Below are positions 12,406 to 22,211 of a DNA stretch of 64,000 nt, piece by piece. The notes beneath the pieces were generated by a model that saw only the letters and a program-made list of their open reading frames with translations, was not told where the DNA came from and made no database searches. A program made the translations under genes and the position numbers. Within the stretch, counting starts at the first letter, position 1; every line of letters begins with the position of its first letter. The stretch is from positions 992,001 to 1,056,000 of the forward strand of contig OX621176.1 of assembly GCA_951640195.1 (NCBI GenBank), read 5' to 3'. This DNA comes from Porpolomopsis calyptriformis (taxonomy: Eukaryota > Basidiomycota > Agaricomycetes > Agaricales > Hygrophoraceae).

Positions 12406-13211
12406 TTCGAGGTACGCACCATGCAAACCGCTGTTCCGTAAGCTTTCTGCTTATGGTTATATGTAGTGGTTTCTTGAGCCCCCCTTTCTTCTACTGTGGT
12501 TTATTATGTACAACAGGGTGACGAAAGCTTTAACCGATTTTGCCAATGGTATGGAGAAACTTTTGTTCAAGACTCAGGCGCGGAGCTGATCCATTGTGTT
12601 AGTATTTAGCGAAGGTATGGTCTGTGCGCACGGATATAAGTAGTAACGTTTATTTGTCAAATACCTCTCCCGCCTCCCGACATCACCGATTGTAGGTCTA
12701 ACGTTCTAAACTTGTGATCCGCACTTCTTGGTGGCTAGTCCGCTTTTGCCTCGCTGATTCCAATGGATGGATGCCTTCAGGATCATGGCAAGCAGTGGCT
12801 CGGAAATCAAAGACCAAATCGATTATCAACTTCAATTCAAACCGGCTCACGATTTTGCCTTTCTCAACCACATCAAAGATGGCATGACGAGAAATTAACG
12901 CGCATCTCTACTTCGAAGCCCAGGGCATGTCTGCCAAGGCGTAGCTGACCAAGTAGTAACATTCCGAGTGCGATAGATAAAGAGCGCGCTTGCTTGTACC
13001 TGGCACCTAGCTGTTGTTGCCCATTGCGCTGCCTTTTCCCACAGCGCTGCCCCACCAACCCAGCCTTGACATTATTGCACTGTAAGCCAAGCTGCCATTT
13101 GCTTGTGTCCTTTAGCTTGAATATTTGCAGAGTGTTCTGAATCCGGGTTGCTTAGTGGCTGTGCATACAAATTATTGATCGATCACTCACTCCCATGTAC
13201 CTCCACCATCC
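12406..13211. other. Spacer with partial gene remnant and upstream module b
   Basis: No intact gene is seen. At about 12540-12600 lies a remnant (GGAGAAACTTTTGTTCAAGACTC) that also occurs near 14800 and 16835, so it is part of the repeated spacer. Module copy b spans about 12712-13140. It ends with TTTAGCTTGAATATTTGCAG and a leader (GAATCCGGGTTGCTTAGTGG) shared with copies 5 and 7, leading to the ATG of copy 6 at 13212. Confidence 0.5.
12712..13140 (+). repeat. Cluster upstream module, copy b (before copy 6)
   Basis: This is a second copy of the module described at 11145-11580, with the AAATCAAAGACCAAATCGAT core, the GATAGATAAAGAGCGC segment and the CATTTGCTTGTGTCC end. Relative to copy a it lacks part of the region around ATGGATCATTTT. 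Its position directly upstream of an intact family gene supports a promoter/leader role. Confidence 0.6.
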
Positions 13212-14261
13212 ATGAGCCCGTGTGTGTTTATCATTCCATTGGCTTTATTTTTTGGCCTTTTCTTCGGTCTGAACTACCCTGGTGTGTTTCAATCACTTCC
13301 GTTATATCAATTTTAATGCATTGAAACAGAAATTGTCCGTCATGAATGGCCCTTATCTCACTGCACCATTCTCAGTTCTGAGATCGTCTCCCGCTATTGC
13401 TGCGATACTTCTTGCGATACTTATGGTTGCTCGTCTGCACCTTCTGGATCTCCAGCTTGCGGCACTCTAATCTCTCAACTTGATAGCAATTACAGCCCAA
13501 GCGCTTGTGCTGTCAACTCGAGTGCTTGTCCACCTGATATCGGTAGTGTCTGTGATGGGGGGTGGGTGGATCAGTCACATAGACTGCATGTCATTCAATA
13601 TCTATTGACAGGCCCTTCTGCTGCTCTGGCTGTGGAGGAGGAGGAGGAGGAGGAGGAGAAGGAAGAGGAGGGGGAAGAGGTGACAGTCTGTTTGCCAAGA
13701 GGAGTAATGACTCCACCTCCGACCTTTACTGCACCACTTCTTGCCCAATATGCTACGATGTCGATCTTGGACTTCGCTATCAGACACTCGACGGTACCAC
13801 AGAATATGCCAATTATACGCAAGAATTTGGGCAGAACAACAGTACATCGGCCTTTTTCACTCAGCATTTGGTCAGCAGCACTTCTCCGTGCCGTTACAAT
13901 CCACACGACTTTTCTCAGGTTTTTCTTCCATTTCCTCCAAGTGTCTGAATTGATCCCCATGCATTTTTGTCAGGTTCGCTTCGATACACCCTTCACGATA
14001 TGGAAATGGGTCATCACTACCATCTTTGGCATACTCCCTTTGACCATCATCCTTAGTGTGGTCGTTTTCCGTCGGTTAATCGCACCAAGGATGCCACGAG
14101 TCAAAGCAGGATACATATACCTTGTGGAGTCTTTGAAGAATTGGAAGTTCCAGATCAAGAAACGAATAGGAAGGAAGTCGAACAAGAATGCCCTTGAGCA
14201 AACGGAAAAGACTCTTTCCAACGATGTCTCACCCCCTCCCAATGTAACAAAAGATACGTAA
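13212..14261 (+). CDS. Two-TM Cys-rich family, copy 6 (PPxY lost)
   Basis: Exons are 13212-13281, 13330-13561, 13612-13918 and 13974-14261. The protein starts MSPCVFIIPLALFFG. Exon 3 opens PFCCSGCGGGGGGGEGRGGG, a pure Gly/Arg linker generated by a GGA repeat, then LFAKRSN with the conserved Lys-Arg. The second domain carries small differences from the consensus (LDGTTEYAN, QEFGQNNSTS). The membrane helix is WKWVITTIFGILPLTIIL. The tail ends SPPPNVTKDT, so the tyrosine of the PPxY motif present in copies 3, 4 and 8 is replaced. No frameshift or stop is seen, so it is probably expressed. The GGA run is a plausible slippage hotspot. Confidence 0.83.
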
Positions 14262-15365
14262 TTCATATATTCCATGTATTCAATCTTACGCTGTATTCCC
14301 TTCTGTATCGCTTGTATTCCCCTATGTAAACCATACTCTCCATTTATCGAAACTGCTGCTTTTGCCTCATAGGATCGATGCCCAAGGGCAAAGGCAGAGA
14401 TGAGCGACGGGAGGCCAATACAAAATGTGTTAAGGATTATCCTTGCCTCTGACAGAGGTATGATTACGCATCAGTCCCCAGCGAGGCTTGAGGCTTACAC
14501 TCAATCCCGTACCATGTAATGTCATGCGAGGCTGTAGACATACAGTCCCGAGCGGTGGGTGCCGAAAACGGATTGCAACCAGCGGTCCAAGCCCACCAAA
14601 TCCACCTCGAGAGCACATTTTACTCTGGCGAAACTTGGAGAAACCCATTCAATCTCTCACCGGTTACCGCTTTAGATGATTGTCCTAAAGACACGTTGTG
14701 GCCATATCTTTGTCCTACGGACTACAAGCCGTTGGCTTGACCAGCGAATCATTTGAGAGAGTTACCCATATCCGCCCCGATGGTTCTCGGCCCCGGCCAA
14801 TAGAGAAACTTTGTTCAAGACTCTGACGCGGAACTGGGTCAAAGGTCCTAGACTTGTGGTCCGCACTTCTTGGTGGCTAGTCCGCTTTTGCCTCGCTGAT
14901 TCCAATGGATGGATGTCTCGAGGATCATGGCAAGCAGTGGCTCGGAAATCAAAGACCAAATCGATGGATCATTTTATCAACTTCAATTCAAAACGGCTCA
15001 CGATTTTGCCTTTCTCAACCACATCAAGATGGCGTGATGAGAAATTAACGCGCATCTCTACTTCGAAGCCCAGGGCATGTCTGCTGAGGCGTAGCTGACC
15101 AAGTAGTAACATTCCGAATGCGATAGATAAAGAGCACACTTGCTTGTACGTACCTGGCACCTAGCCGTTGTTGCCCATTCCGCTGCCTTTTCCCACAGCG
15201 CTGCCCCACCAACCAAGCCTTGATATTATTTCATTGTAAGCCAAGCTGCCATTTGGTTGTGTCCTTTAGTTTGAATATTTGCAGAGGCTTCTGAATCCGG
15301 GTTGCTTAGTGGCTGTGCATACAGATTGTTGATCGATCACTCATTCCCATGTACCTCCACCATCC
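14262..15365. other. Spacer: duplicated 65-codon ORF segment plus upstream module c
   Basis: From about 14345 to 14760 the spacer contains a segment repeated at 16550-16770. In both, an open frame (14519-14740 here) shares the peptide core ESTFYSGETWRNPFNLSPV and CPTDYKPLA before a stop. It may be a fragment of a once larger gene and is not called as a gene. From 14842 onward lies module copy c. Confidence 0.45.
14842..15290 (+). repeat. Cluster upstream module, copy c (before copy 7)
   Basis: This is the third copy of the upstream module, very similar to copy b over most of its length (CAAGCAGTGGCTCGGAAATC, CTTCGAAGCCCAGGGCATGT). It leads through the GAATCCGGGTTGCTTAGTGG leader to the ATG of family copy 7 at 15366. 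Copies b and c together with their genes indicate a tandem duplication unit of roughly 2.1 kb. Confidence 0.6.
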
Positions 15366-16462
15366 ATGAACCTGTGTGCGTTTATCATTCCACTGGCTTT
15401 GTTTTTTGGCCTTTTCTTTGGTCTGAACTATCCTGGTATATTTCGGTAACTTCTGCGACACGGATTTCAATAACTTATTCTTGAAACAGAAATTGTCCGC
15501 CACGGATGGCCCTTATCTCAATGCACTGTCCTCAGTTCCGAGATCGTCTCCCGCTACTGCTGTGACACCTCTTGCGATACTAATGGATGCTCGTCTGCGC
15601 CTTCTGGATCTCCAGATTGCGGCACTCTGATCTCTCAACTTGATAACAATTACAGCCCAAGCGCTTGTGCTGTCAACTTGAGTGCTTGTCCACCTGATAT
15701 TGGTAGTGTCTGTGATGGAGGGTGGGTGGATGAGTCATACGGGCTTCGCATGATTAAACATCCATTGACAGGTCATACTGCTGTGGCTGTTGCGGTAACT
15801 GTAATCCAGGTGGCGGCTCAGGCGCAGGAGATGCAGGTGCAGGTGCAGGTGCAGGTGGAGATGGAGGTGGAGGCCCAGTTGATAGACTTAACAAGAGGAG
15901 TATCGATTCCACTTCCGACCTTTACTGCACTATTTCTTGCCCGATATGCTACGATGTCGATCTTGGACTTCGCTACCAGACACTCGGAGGCACCACAGAA
16001 TATGCCAATTATACGCAAGACTTTGGGCAGAACAACAGCGCCTCAGCCTTTTTCACTCAACACTTGGTCAATAGCACTTCTCCGTGCCATTATAACCCCC
16101 ACGATTTCTCCCAGGTCATTCCTCCCTTTCCTCTGAGTTTCTGAATTGATGCCCATGTATCACTTTTCTGTCAGGTTCTCTTTGATACATCTTTCACGAT
16201 ATGGAAATGGGTCATCACTGCCATCTTTGGCATGCTGCCTTTGACCATCGTCCTCGGTGTGGTCGTTTTCCGTCAGTTAATTGCACCAAGGATGCCACGA
16301 GTCAAAGCAGGATACATATACCTTGTGGCGTCTTTGAAGGATTGGAAGTTCCGCATCAAGCAACGAATGGGAAGGAAGCCGACCAACCATGTCCTTGAGC
16401 AAACGGAAAAGACTCTTTCCAACGATGTCTCACCCCCTCCCAATGTAACAAAAGATACGTAA
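15366..16462 (+). CDS. Two-TM Cys-rich family, copy 7 (Gly-Ala linker, PPxY lost, mosaic)
   Basis: Exons are 15366-15435, 15490-15721, 15772-16114 and 16175-16462. The start is MNLCAFIIPLALFFG. Exon 3 opens SYCCGCCGNCNPGGGSG and continues with Ala-Gly dipeptide repeats before DRLNKRSIDST, keeping the Lys-Arg pair. From the second domain through the last intron it is almost identical to copy 4. Near 16262 it switches to copy 6-like sequence (FRQLIAPRMPRVKAGYIYL) and ends SPPPNVTKDT without the PPxY tyrosine. It is therefore a recombinant between two paralogues. The frame is intact throughout. Confidence 0.84.
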
Positions 16463-17284
16463 TTCATATATTCCATGTATTCCATCTTACGCTGTATTCC
16501 CCTCTGTATCACCCCTATGTAAACCATACTCTCCAAATTTTCAACATTTATCGAAACTGCTGCTTTTGCCTCATGGGATCGATACCCGGGGCCGAAAACG
16601 GATTGCAATCAGCGGTCCAAGCTCACCAAATTCGTCTCGAGAGCACATTTTACTCTGGCGAAACTTGGAGAAACCCATTCAATCTCTCACCGGTTACCGC
16701 TTTAGATGATTGTCCTAAAGACACGTTGTGGCCATATCTTTGTCCTACGGACTACAGGCCGTTGGCTTGACCAGCGAATCATTCGAGAGAGTTACCCATA
16801 TCAGCCCTGATGGTTCTCGGCCCCGGCCAATGGAGAAGAAACTTTGTTCAAGACTCTGACGCGGAACTGGGTCAAAGGTCCTAGACTTGTGGTCTGCACT
16901 TCTTGGTAGGCGGTGGTGCCAGTCCGCTTTCGCCACTCTAATTCCAATGGATGGATGTCTCGAGGATGATGGCAAGCAGTAGCTCTCAAATTAAAGACCA
17001 AATCGATGGATCGTTTTATCAACTTCAATTCAAACCCGCCCACGAATTTCCCTTTCTCAAAACCACAACTACATCAAGACGGCGCGACGAGAAATTATCG
17101 CGCATCTCTACTTCGGGCATGTCTGCCGAGGCGTAGCTGACAAGTAACATTCTAAATGCGATAGATAAAGAGCGGGCTTGCTTGTACCTGGCACCTAGCT
17201 GTTGTCACCCACAGTGCTACCCCACCAACCCGACCTTGACATTATTTCATTGTAAGCTAAGCTGCCATTTGCTTGTCTCCTTTA
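16463..17284 (+). repeat. Spacer duplicate and cluster upstream module, copy d
   Basis: The part 16550-16770 repeats the spacer ORF of 14519-14740 (ESTFYSGETWRNPFNLSPV, here followed by CPTDYRPLA). Module copy d (16880-17284) follows with the ACTTCTTGGTAGGCGG start, the AAAGACCAAATCGATGGATC core and the CATTTCATTGTAAGCTAAGC end. Here it leads into a relic of the second Cys-rich family rather than into a two-TM gene, as copy a does with the intact gene at 11833. Confidence 0.55.
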
Positions 17285-17700
17285 GCTGCTGATGCACAAA
17301 CAGCCCTCGCCACTTGCAGCGTGTTGCTGTCTCCTGCTCTTGTCGTTGTCCTTTTGGCCTCCCCTTTCCGAATACTCGGAGGATCCGATCACTGCGATTT
17401 CCACCAGGACTGCTACTCATCTGGCTTGTTGAAACACACACTTGTCGCACCTGTCACCACTGTTTCCCTTGGTGGATACTCTTACCGTCCGTATTTCTCT
17501 TTAAAACCTGGCAATGCTTACTCTTAAGACGAAGCGTTCGATTATCATGTTCTGTCTTCTGCATGTCAACAACGCGCTTTCCGTAAATGTGCATATACGC
17601 GAGTGGGAATGTCGCCCAGCCACAAACAGGAACGCTGAACCCCAATTTGACCTCAGGTCAAAGCTGGAGACAGCCTCTCGCAATAGCTTTTCCTAAATCT
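17285..17700 (+). pseudogene. Relic of the second Cys-rich membrane-protein family
   Basis: The segment aligns by eye with 11584-12280: GCACAAACAGCCCTCGCCACTT, then AAACCTGGCAATG, the signal-peptide region (CTGCATGTCAACAACGCG), and finally the stalk region (ACCTCAGGTCAAAGCT). Most of the Cys-rich domain is deleted, the counterpart of the start codon is followed by an in-frame stop (ACTCTTAAG), and the frame is broken repeatedly. It is a dead duplicate that travelled with module copy d. Confidence 0.6.
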
Positions 17701-17921
17701 CCTGTGATGGAGTATTGACCTCAGGGGAGATGTTAAGCTGTGCTGGTCGCTTTGACATTAATTTCGTTTATTGTGTACAGTACCAGCCAATCTCATGGGA
17801 TATACCAGATATTTGTACCTGTGCTGAATCCGGGTACCGGTCTATGCACCAAGGCTGTGCAAACACGGGCACGTTCAAAAAGGCAGCTCGTGGCCCAAAT
17901 GATCGCGCCCCCCTCCCCACC

Positions 17922-19130
17922 ATGCCGCACAAGTGCCTGCTCTCCTTCGTTCTCGTCATCTCACTCGCTTTGTTTTTCGGCCTTTTCTTTGGTCTGAACT
18001 ACCCCGGTACATTTCAGTCATATCCGTAAACAGAACCCCAGAGCATTGACTTATCTCTAATCAGAGATCATCCGCCATGGGTGGCCCTTGTCTCACTGCA
18101 CCGTCCTCAGCTCTGCGATCCTCTCCCGCTATTGCTGCGAAACCTCTTGCGATACGAACAGCTGCTCGAATGCGCCATCTGGATCCCCACAATGTGGCCC
18201 AGTGATCTCTCGACTGGATAACGGTTACAGTCCTAGCGCTTGTGCCGCAAACTCGAGTGCTTGCCCCCCCGATGTGGGCAGTGTCTGCGATGGAGGGTGC
18301 GTGCACATCTCTCATGAATTTCATCCCGCATCACTGAACCCCCCTTAGATCTTACTGCTGTTCCACTTGCTGTTCCACGTGCACATCTTGCACGACATCG
18401 TGAGTTGCACATACATAGATGGTTTGTACTCTTCTCATCCAATAACAAAGTTGCTCGGGTTCCGGTGGTTCATCTTGCTCGACCTCCTGCTCTACATACT
18501 CGTGCGTCCTTCCTTTCGTTGGACGCGATAAAATTTCACATCTTGATCATTTCAGATGCAATTGTTGGTGTTGCGACTCGGCTTCCGACCTTTACTGCAC
18601 CATATCTTGCCCGATCTGCTACGATGTCGATCTCGGACTTACCTACAAAACAAGAGATGGTGCCCTCGAATATGCCAATTATACGCAAGATTTTGGCCAG
18701 AACAACAACAGCGCCTCCGCCTTCTACACTCAGCACTTGGTCAATAGCACTTCGCCGTGCCATTATAACCCCCACAATTTTTCTCAGGTCTGGCTACTTT
18801 CTTTTGAGCCTTTGAATTGAAACTCATGTTCCACATCAGGTTCTTTTCAACGTAGGCTTCACGACATGGAAATGGGTCGTCTCTTCCATCTTTGGCATCG
18901 TGCCTCTGGCGATGGTCCTAGGTGTGATCATTATCGGTTATATCGTCATCCCAGGATTCCGTCGGGCGGCGGAAGAGTATGGAGATCTGGTGGCTTCCTT
19001 GAGGAAAAAGAGGTTCTGGAACAAGGAGAGATTGGCCAAGTCCCCGATCACAGACGACACGGAAGAGAAGAGGACCAGTGGTGAGATAGCACCTCCTCCG
19101 TACGCGCAGAATGACACGAAGGATACGTAG
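17922..19130 (+). CDS. Two-TM Cys-rich family, copy 8 (divergent, Cys-rich linker, PPPY tail)
   Basis: This is the most divergent plus-strand member. Exon 1 (17922-18006) starts MPHKCLLSFVLVISLALFFG. Exon 2 (18065-18296) has the family Cys pattern with YCCETSCDTNSC. The linker is built differently: exon 18349-18399 reads SYCCSTCCSTCTSCTTS. A probable exon 18451-18501 reads CSGSGGSSCSTSCSTY. The exon from 18556 begins CNCWCCDSASDLYC and continues with ISCPICYDVDLGLTYK. All these junctions have AG/GT borders in the same phase. Gly repeats and the Lys-Arg pair are missing. The last exon (18840-19130) encodes WKWVVSSIFGIVPLAMVLGV, a longer tail and APPPYAQNDTKDT with an intact PPxY. The 51-nt exon could be alternatively spliced. 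Confidence 0.82.
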
Positions 19131-19214
19131 TTCCTTGACATATGCCCTTGTGTACTCCTATTCATATGTATCAATAAGGTCTTTGTATCGAATTGAAATC
19201 TAACCCTGGTGATA

Positions 19215-20233
19215 ATGAGACTCGACGCTTTTCAGTCGGCGATTGAACAATTCATCGATCTCGCCATGACTCTGGCTCTGCCCCATTTCCCACTTCCTCT
19301 CCCTAACCAGCCACCCGCTGGATACGGTTGGGAAGAACGCGATTTTTCAGAGTTGTCGACAACCACCGCGTTCATCACTGGCATTGACTCACGAGATCAA
19401 TTTCTTGGACAAAACCGCTGCGTCATCTGTGGGCAACTTCTCCCCCCAGTTCTCCAGCATTGCCACATTGTCCCGCAAGCAGAACGATACACTGTAAGTT
19501 GAAAGCGAATTTGACCACTCCTGAGGCTATTGTGAGACATAGTGGACCGATCTCATGAATCGTGGTTGGATTCCCTCACAAGCCAAGAACGGTCCCACGC
19601 ATGAACCGCGGAATGGCCTACTTCTGTGTGCCAATCACCACCTCGCGTTCGATTCATATTTTTACTTTATCCGCTTCTTACCCGATGTGAGTTTGGATTG
19701 CCTTTTCTTTGAGTCAAAATATTCACAAGAAACAGATTAAGAAGTTTGTCTTCGTCAACTATTCCGGTGCACCCCATCTTCAGGAATTCCATGGCAAAGC
19801 TATCGCCCTTGACATTAAAGATCGCCACGCGCCGTTCCCTTCGCTATTCATCATTCATGAGATGCGCGTCCGCGGATTCCACCCCTTCACACACAATCCA
19901 GACATTGCCAGTAATATCGCTTGGCAAGACTGGATCTCATTGGACGGCGTATTCGATGACGTCACAAGTTCTTTCAAACGGAACCCGCCGCCACGCAATA
20001 GCAACAACAGTGTCACTGCGCAATCACAGCCCCAGTTTCTGCCTGCGACGACGAACACAGGTGGCACGTCATCTGGTGGACGTACACTAGCGCTCAACGA
20101 AGAGGTGATCGCTGACATCCTTGCGGCGACGCATGCCATGCCATCATGGAAGGCCTGCCAGGTGGAGGGCACGAGCTGGAGTGGCACAGCGGAAGAAAAT
20201 ATACAGACATATGTCTCCTCTATTGGCGTATAG
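19215..20233 (+). CDS. HNH-endonuclease-domain protein (HNH_2 type)
   Basis: Three exons join in frame: 19215-19490, about 19543-19689 and about 19738-20233. The two introns are of about 50 nt with GTAAGT and GTGAGT donors. The protein is about 305 residues. The central part carries the HNH signature. CVICG is followed by QHCHIVPQAERY, then across the intron by THEPRNGLLLCANHHLAFDSY, giving two Cys-x2-Cys-like ligands, the catalytic His region and the NHH motif. This matches the fungal HNH_2 family, whose members are usually of unknown role. The C-terminal 100 residues are Ser/Thr/Asn-rich. I choose the ATG at 19215 rather than the preceding GTG. Nuclease activity is inferred from motif only. 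Confidence 0.82.
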
Positions 20234-20524
20234 CTCGTTGACCTCCTTACCCTGTGGTAACCGGAAGTGGGAACCTTTATTGTCCATTTGAGATTTGTTG
20301 CCTTGGCTTCACGTTTTTGGCCTCGCAAATGTGAATTTGTCCAGTTTGGACCTTCATACTCAACATCAAACATTACACTCGCAGGATCCTTTGAAGGTAT
20401 CATGGACAGAAAAATTAAATGTCTAATTATATCTTGCATTTCATTAAGGAGCTGAGGATGAATGCCTATTAGCCAAAACCACTGCTTTAATCCCTTCCCG
20501 AGATCAATCATAAATGCGAGAACC

Positions 20525-21720
20525 TTACCCACCCCCCTTAGCTTCCCCTCCACCTTTCGACACTGAAGCTGCAACAACATTGACAGACGAAGTTGAGTGG
20601 AATGACCAGAAAGAATCATATGTAAGTGTGTTTTTTGTATACTCATATCCACTCCCGCTCAATATGCTGCTTCCGACCCCACTGTGTCCACCGGGGGTGT
20701 TTAGACGAGATGGGCTAGTTGTGGGTACAGTGTATTTATCCAACAAGGAAGATGAAACATCTTGATGATGGTTTATATTGGAGATGGATGGTGGCGAAGA
20801 GAGATTACTAGATTTTGACTTGGTGGTTGGTTTCAATCTGGCTTTTTTCAGTCTTGTTTGACTGGAGGGAGAAGCTGGATTTGAACCAGTGCCGATCGAC
20901 TTTGGCGATAACAATTTCCCCGTTAGAGCCTGGGGAGTGTGTGTTATTGACGGTTGCTCTCGATCCTGGCCTTGATCTCCAGCTATCGGATCAGCGTCGT
21001 CAGATGTCGGAGGTGTTGGCTCGATAGCTGGAGGTATATCCGCGGGAGACGGATGTATCTTCTCCAGTGGATCATCTGTGTCTCGGTCCACCGAGACTAG
21101 GTCACTGGTTGATCCGGTCTTCGATCCACTGGGATGTTGCAGAAAGGATAGGTTTGATTTTACGGAGTCCACCGTTAGGGTGGGGGCCGACATCGGGTGA
21201 GGAATTGTGGACATGACGGAGGCGGGTTTGGGTTTGGGTTTAGTTCCCCGCATATGGGAGTGGCGAAAGTAGAGATTTTCGACCTCGTTGAGGTTTTGCT
21301 TTTGCTGTGACGGGACTGGGGGTTACAAACAGACATGTGAGGGAGGAGTCCGACCACGTACCCAGCCATGATCGACTTTAAGTTTGGCATACTGGAGGCG
21401 CATTTGTAGCTGCCTAGATAACTAGATGCAAAAGTTAATGACCTGGTTCACGCGCGGAAAGATATTAGCGAAGGGGAAGGAGGAAGGCTCATAACCCTTT
21501 CCAAAGCAAGGATAAAAACTAGGACGAACGTGGATTGCCTTTGCCTTCTCCAGAGTGTGCTTTCTCCTCTTCTGCTCCGTTTCTGTGACTAAAAGCGACG
21601 CAGGTATGACATTTACCATTGCAGGTGGACGTCGTTCGAGGGCGAGTGCAATGGCGTCGAGATTTATTCAAAGGTGAATGCGGTGAGGAGGTCATGACAG
21701 ACGACACGTGGTGAGAAATT
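20525..21720 (-). CDS. Hypothetical protein with basic coiled-coil-like N-terminal part and Ser/Pro-rich tail
   Basis: The main exon (about 21254-20525) is open for over 240 codons and is rich in Ser, Pro and Thr. Upstream, removing an intron with donor GTACGT at about 21360 and acceptor CACAG at about 21312 links it to an exon reading RQLQMRLQYAKLKVDHGW, followed by QKQNLNEVENLYFRHSHMRG. This is convincing coding sequence of helical character. The first exons are uncertain. Candidates around 21500-21690 read ERRPPAM and TETEQKRRKHTLEKAKA, but the start codon and small introns could not be fixed. I do not recognise the family. The N-terminal helices suggest a protein-interaction role, which is inference. 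Confidence 0.5.
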
Positions 21721-21846
21721 TTGGTAGCACGTGATTTGAACATTTAGTCACGAGATGTGTCGGCAATATCCGGCGGAGTTTTTTAAAACTTTACATTCAT
21801 AAACTTAAATTCATATCACTCAAGACCTTTAGCCTGTTTGTACGAA

Positions 21847-22211
21847 ATGGCAAGTAACATTCTCCACAGGATGAGCAAGGACTGAAGTTGTGTATCCAGG
21901 ATTCATCTAAAGCACCTGTGAAGCTTGCCAAAGTTATCAAGGTTATCTTTCAAATGTTTAAAAAAACATTCATTATTTAAGTTCCATCTCTAGGTCCTTG
22001 GAAGGACTGGTTCTCGTGGGGGTGTGACACAAGTTCGCGTAGAGTTCATGGACGATACTTCACGGACAATCATTCGTAACGTGAAAGGTCCAGTTCGCGA
22101 GGAAGATATTCTCGCTCTTTTAGAGAGTGAGCGAGAAGCCCGGTACGAAAATTTGTTTTGTCATCTTTTTTTAAAATTAACTGAGCGGTATCTTTCAGTC
22201 GTCTACGTTAG
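21847..22211 (+). CDS. RPS28: 40S ribosomal protein S28 (eS28)
   Basis: This is a small-subunit ribosomal protein near the mRNA exit channel. Four exons give a 68-residue product that matches eS28 over its whole length: [52 protein letters not shown] and the invariant end ESEREARRLR. The first exon is only the ATG (21847-21849). The following intron (21850-21899) starts GCAAGT, so it is a GC-AG intron. A GT donor two bases later would put a stop in frame. Introns 2 (21942-21993) and 3 (22143-22198) are normal GT-AG. The last exon is 13 nt. Confidence 0.95.

Noticed and set aside
19855..20652. A 265-codon open frame on the minus strand
   Set aside because: It is the antisense of the HNH gene's third exon and its 3' flank; the plus-strand reading has domain support and splice consistency.
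20880..20910. A tRNA T-arm-like sequence on the minus strand (CTGGTTCAAATCCAG)
   Set aside because: No matching acceptor stem, D-arm or anticodon arm lies at the right distance, and the stretch is inside the open frame of the hypothetical gene at 20525-21720.
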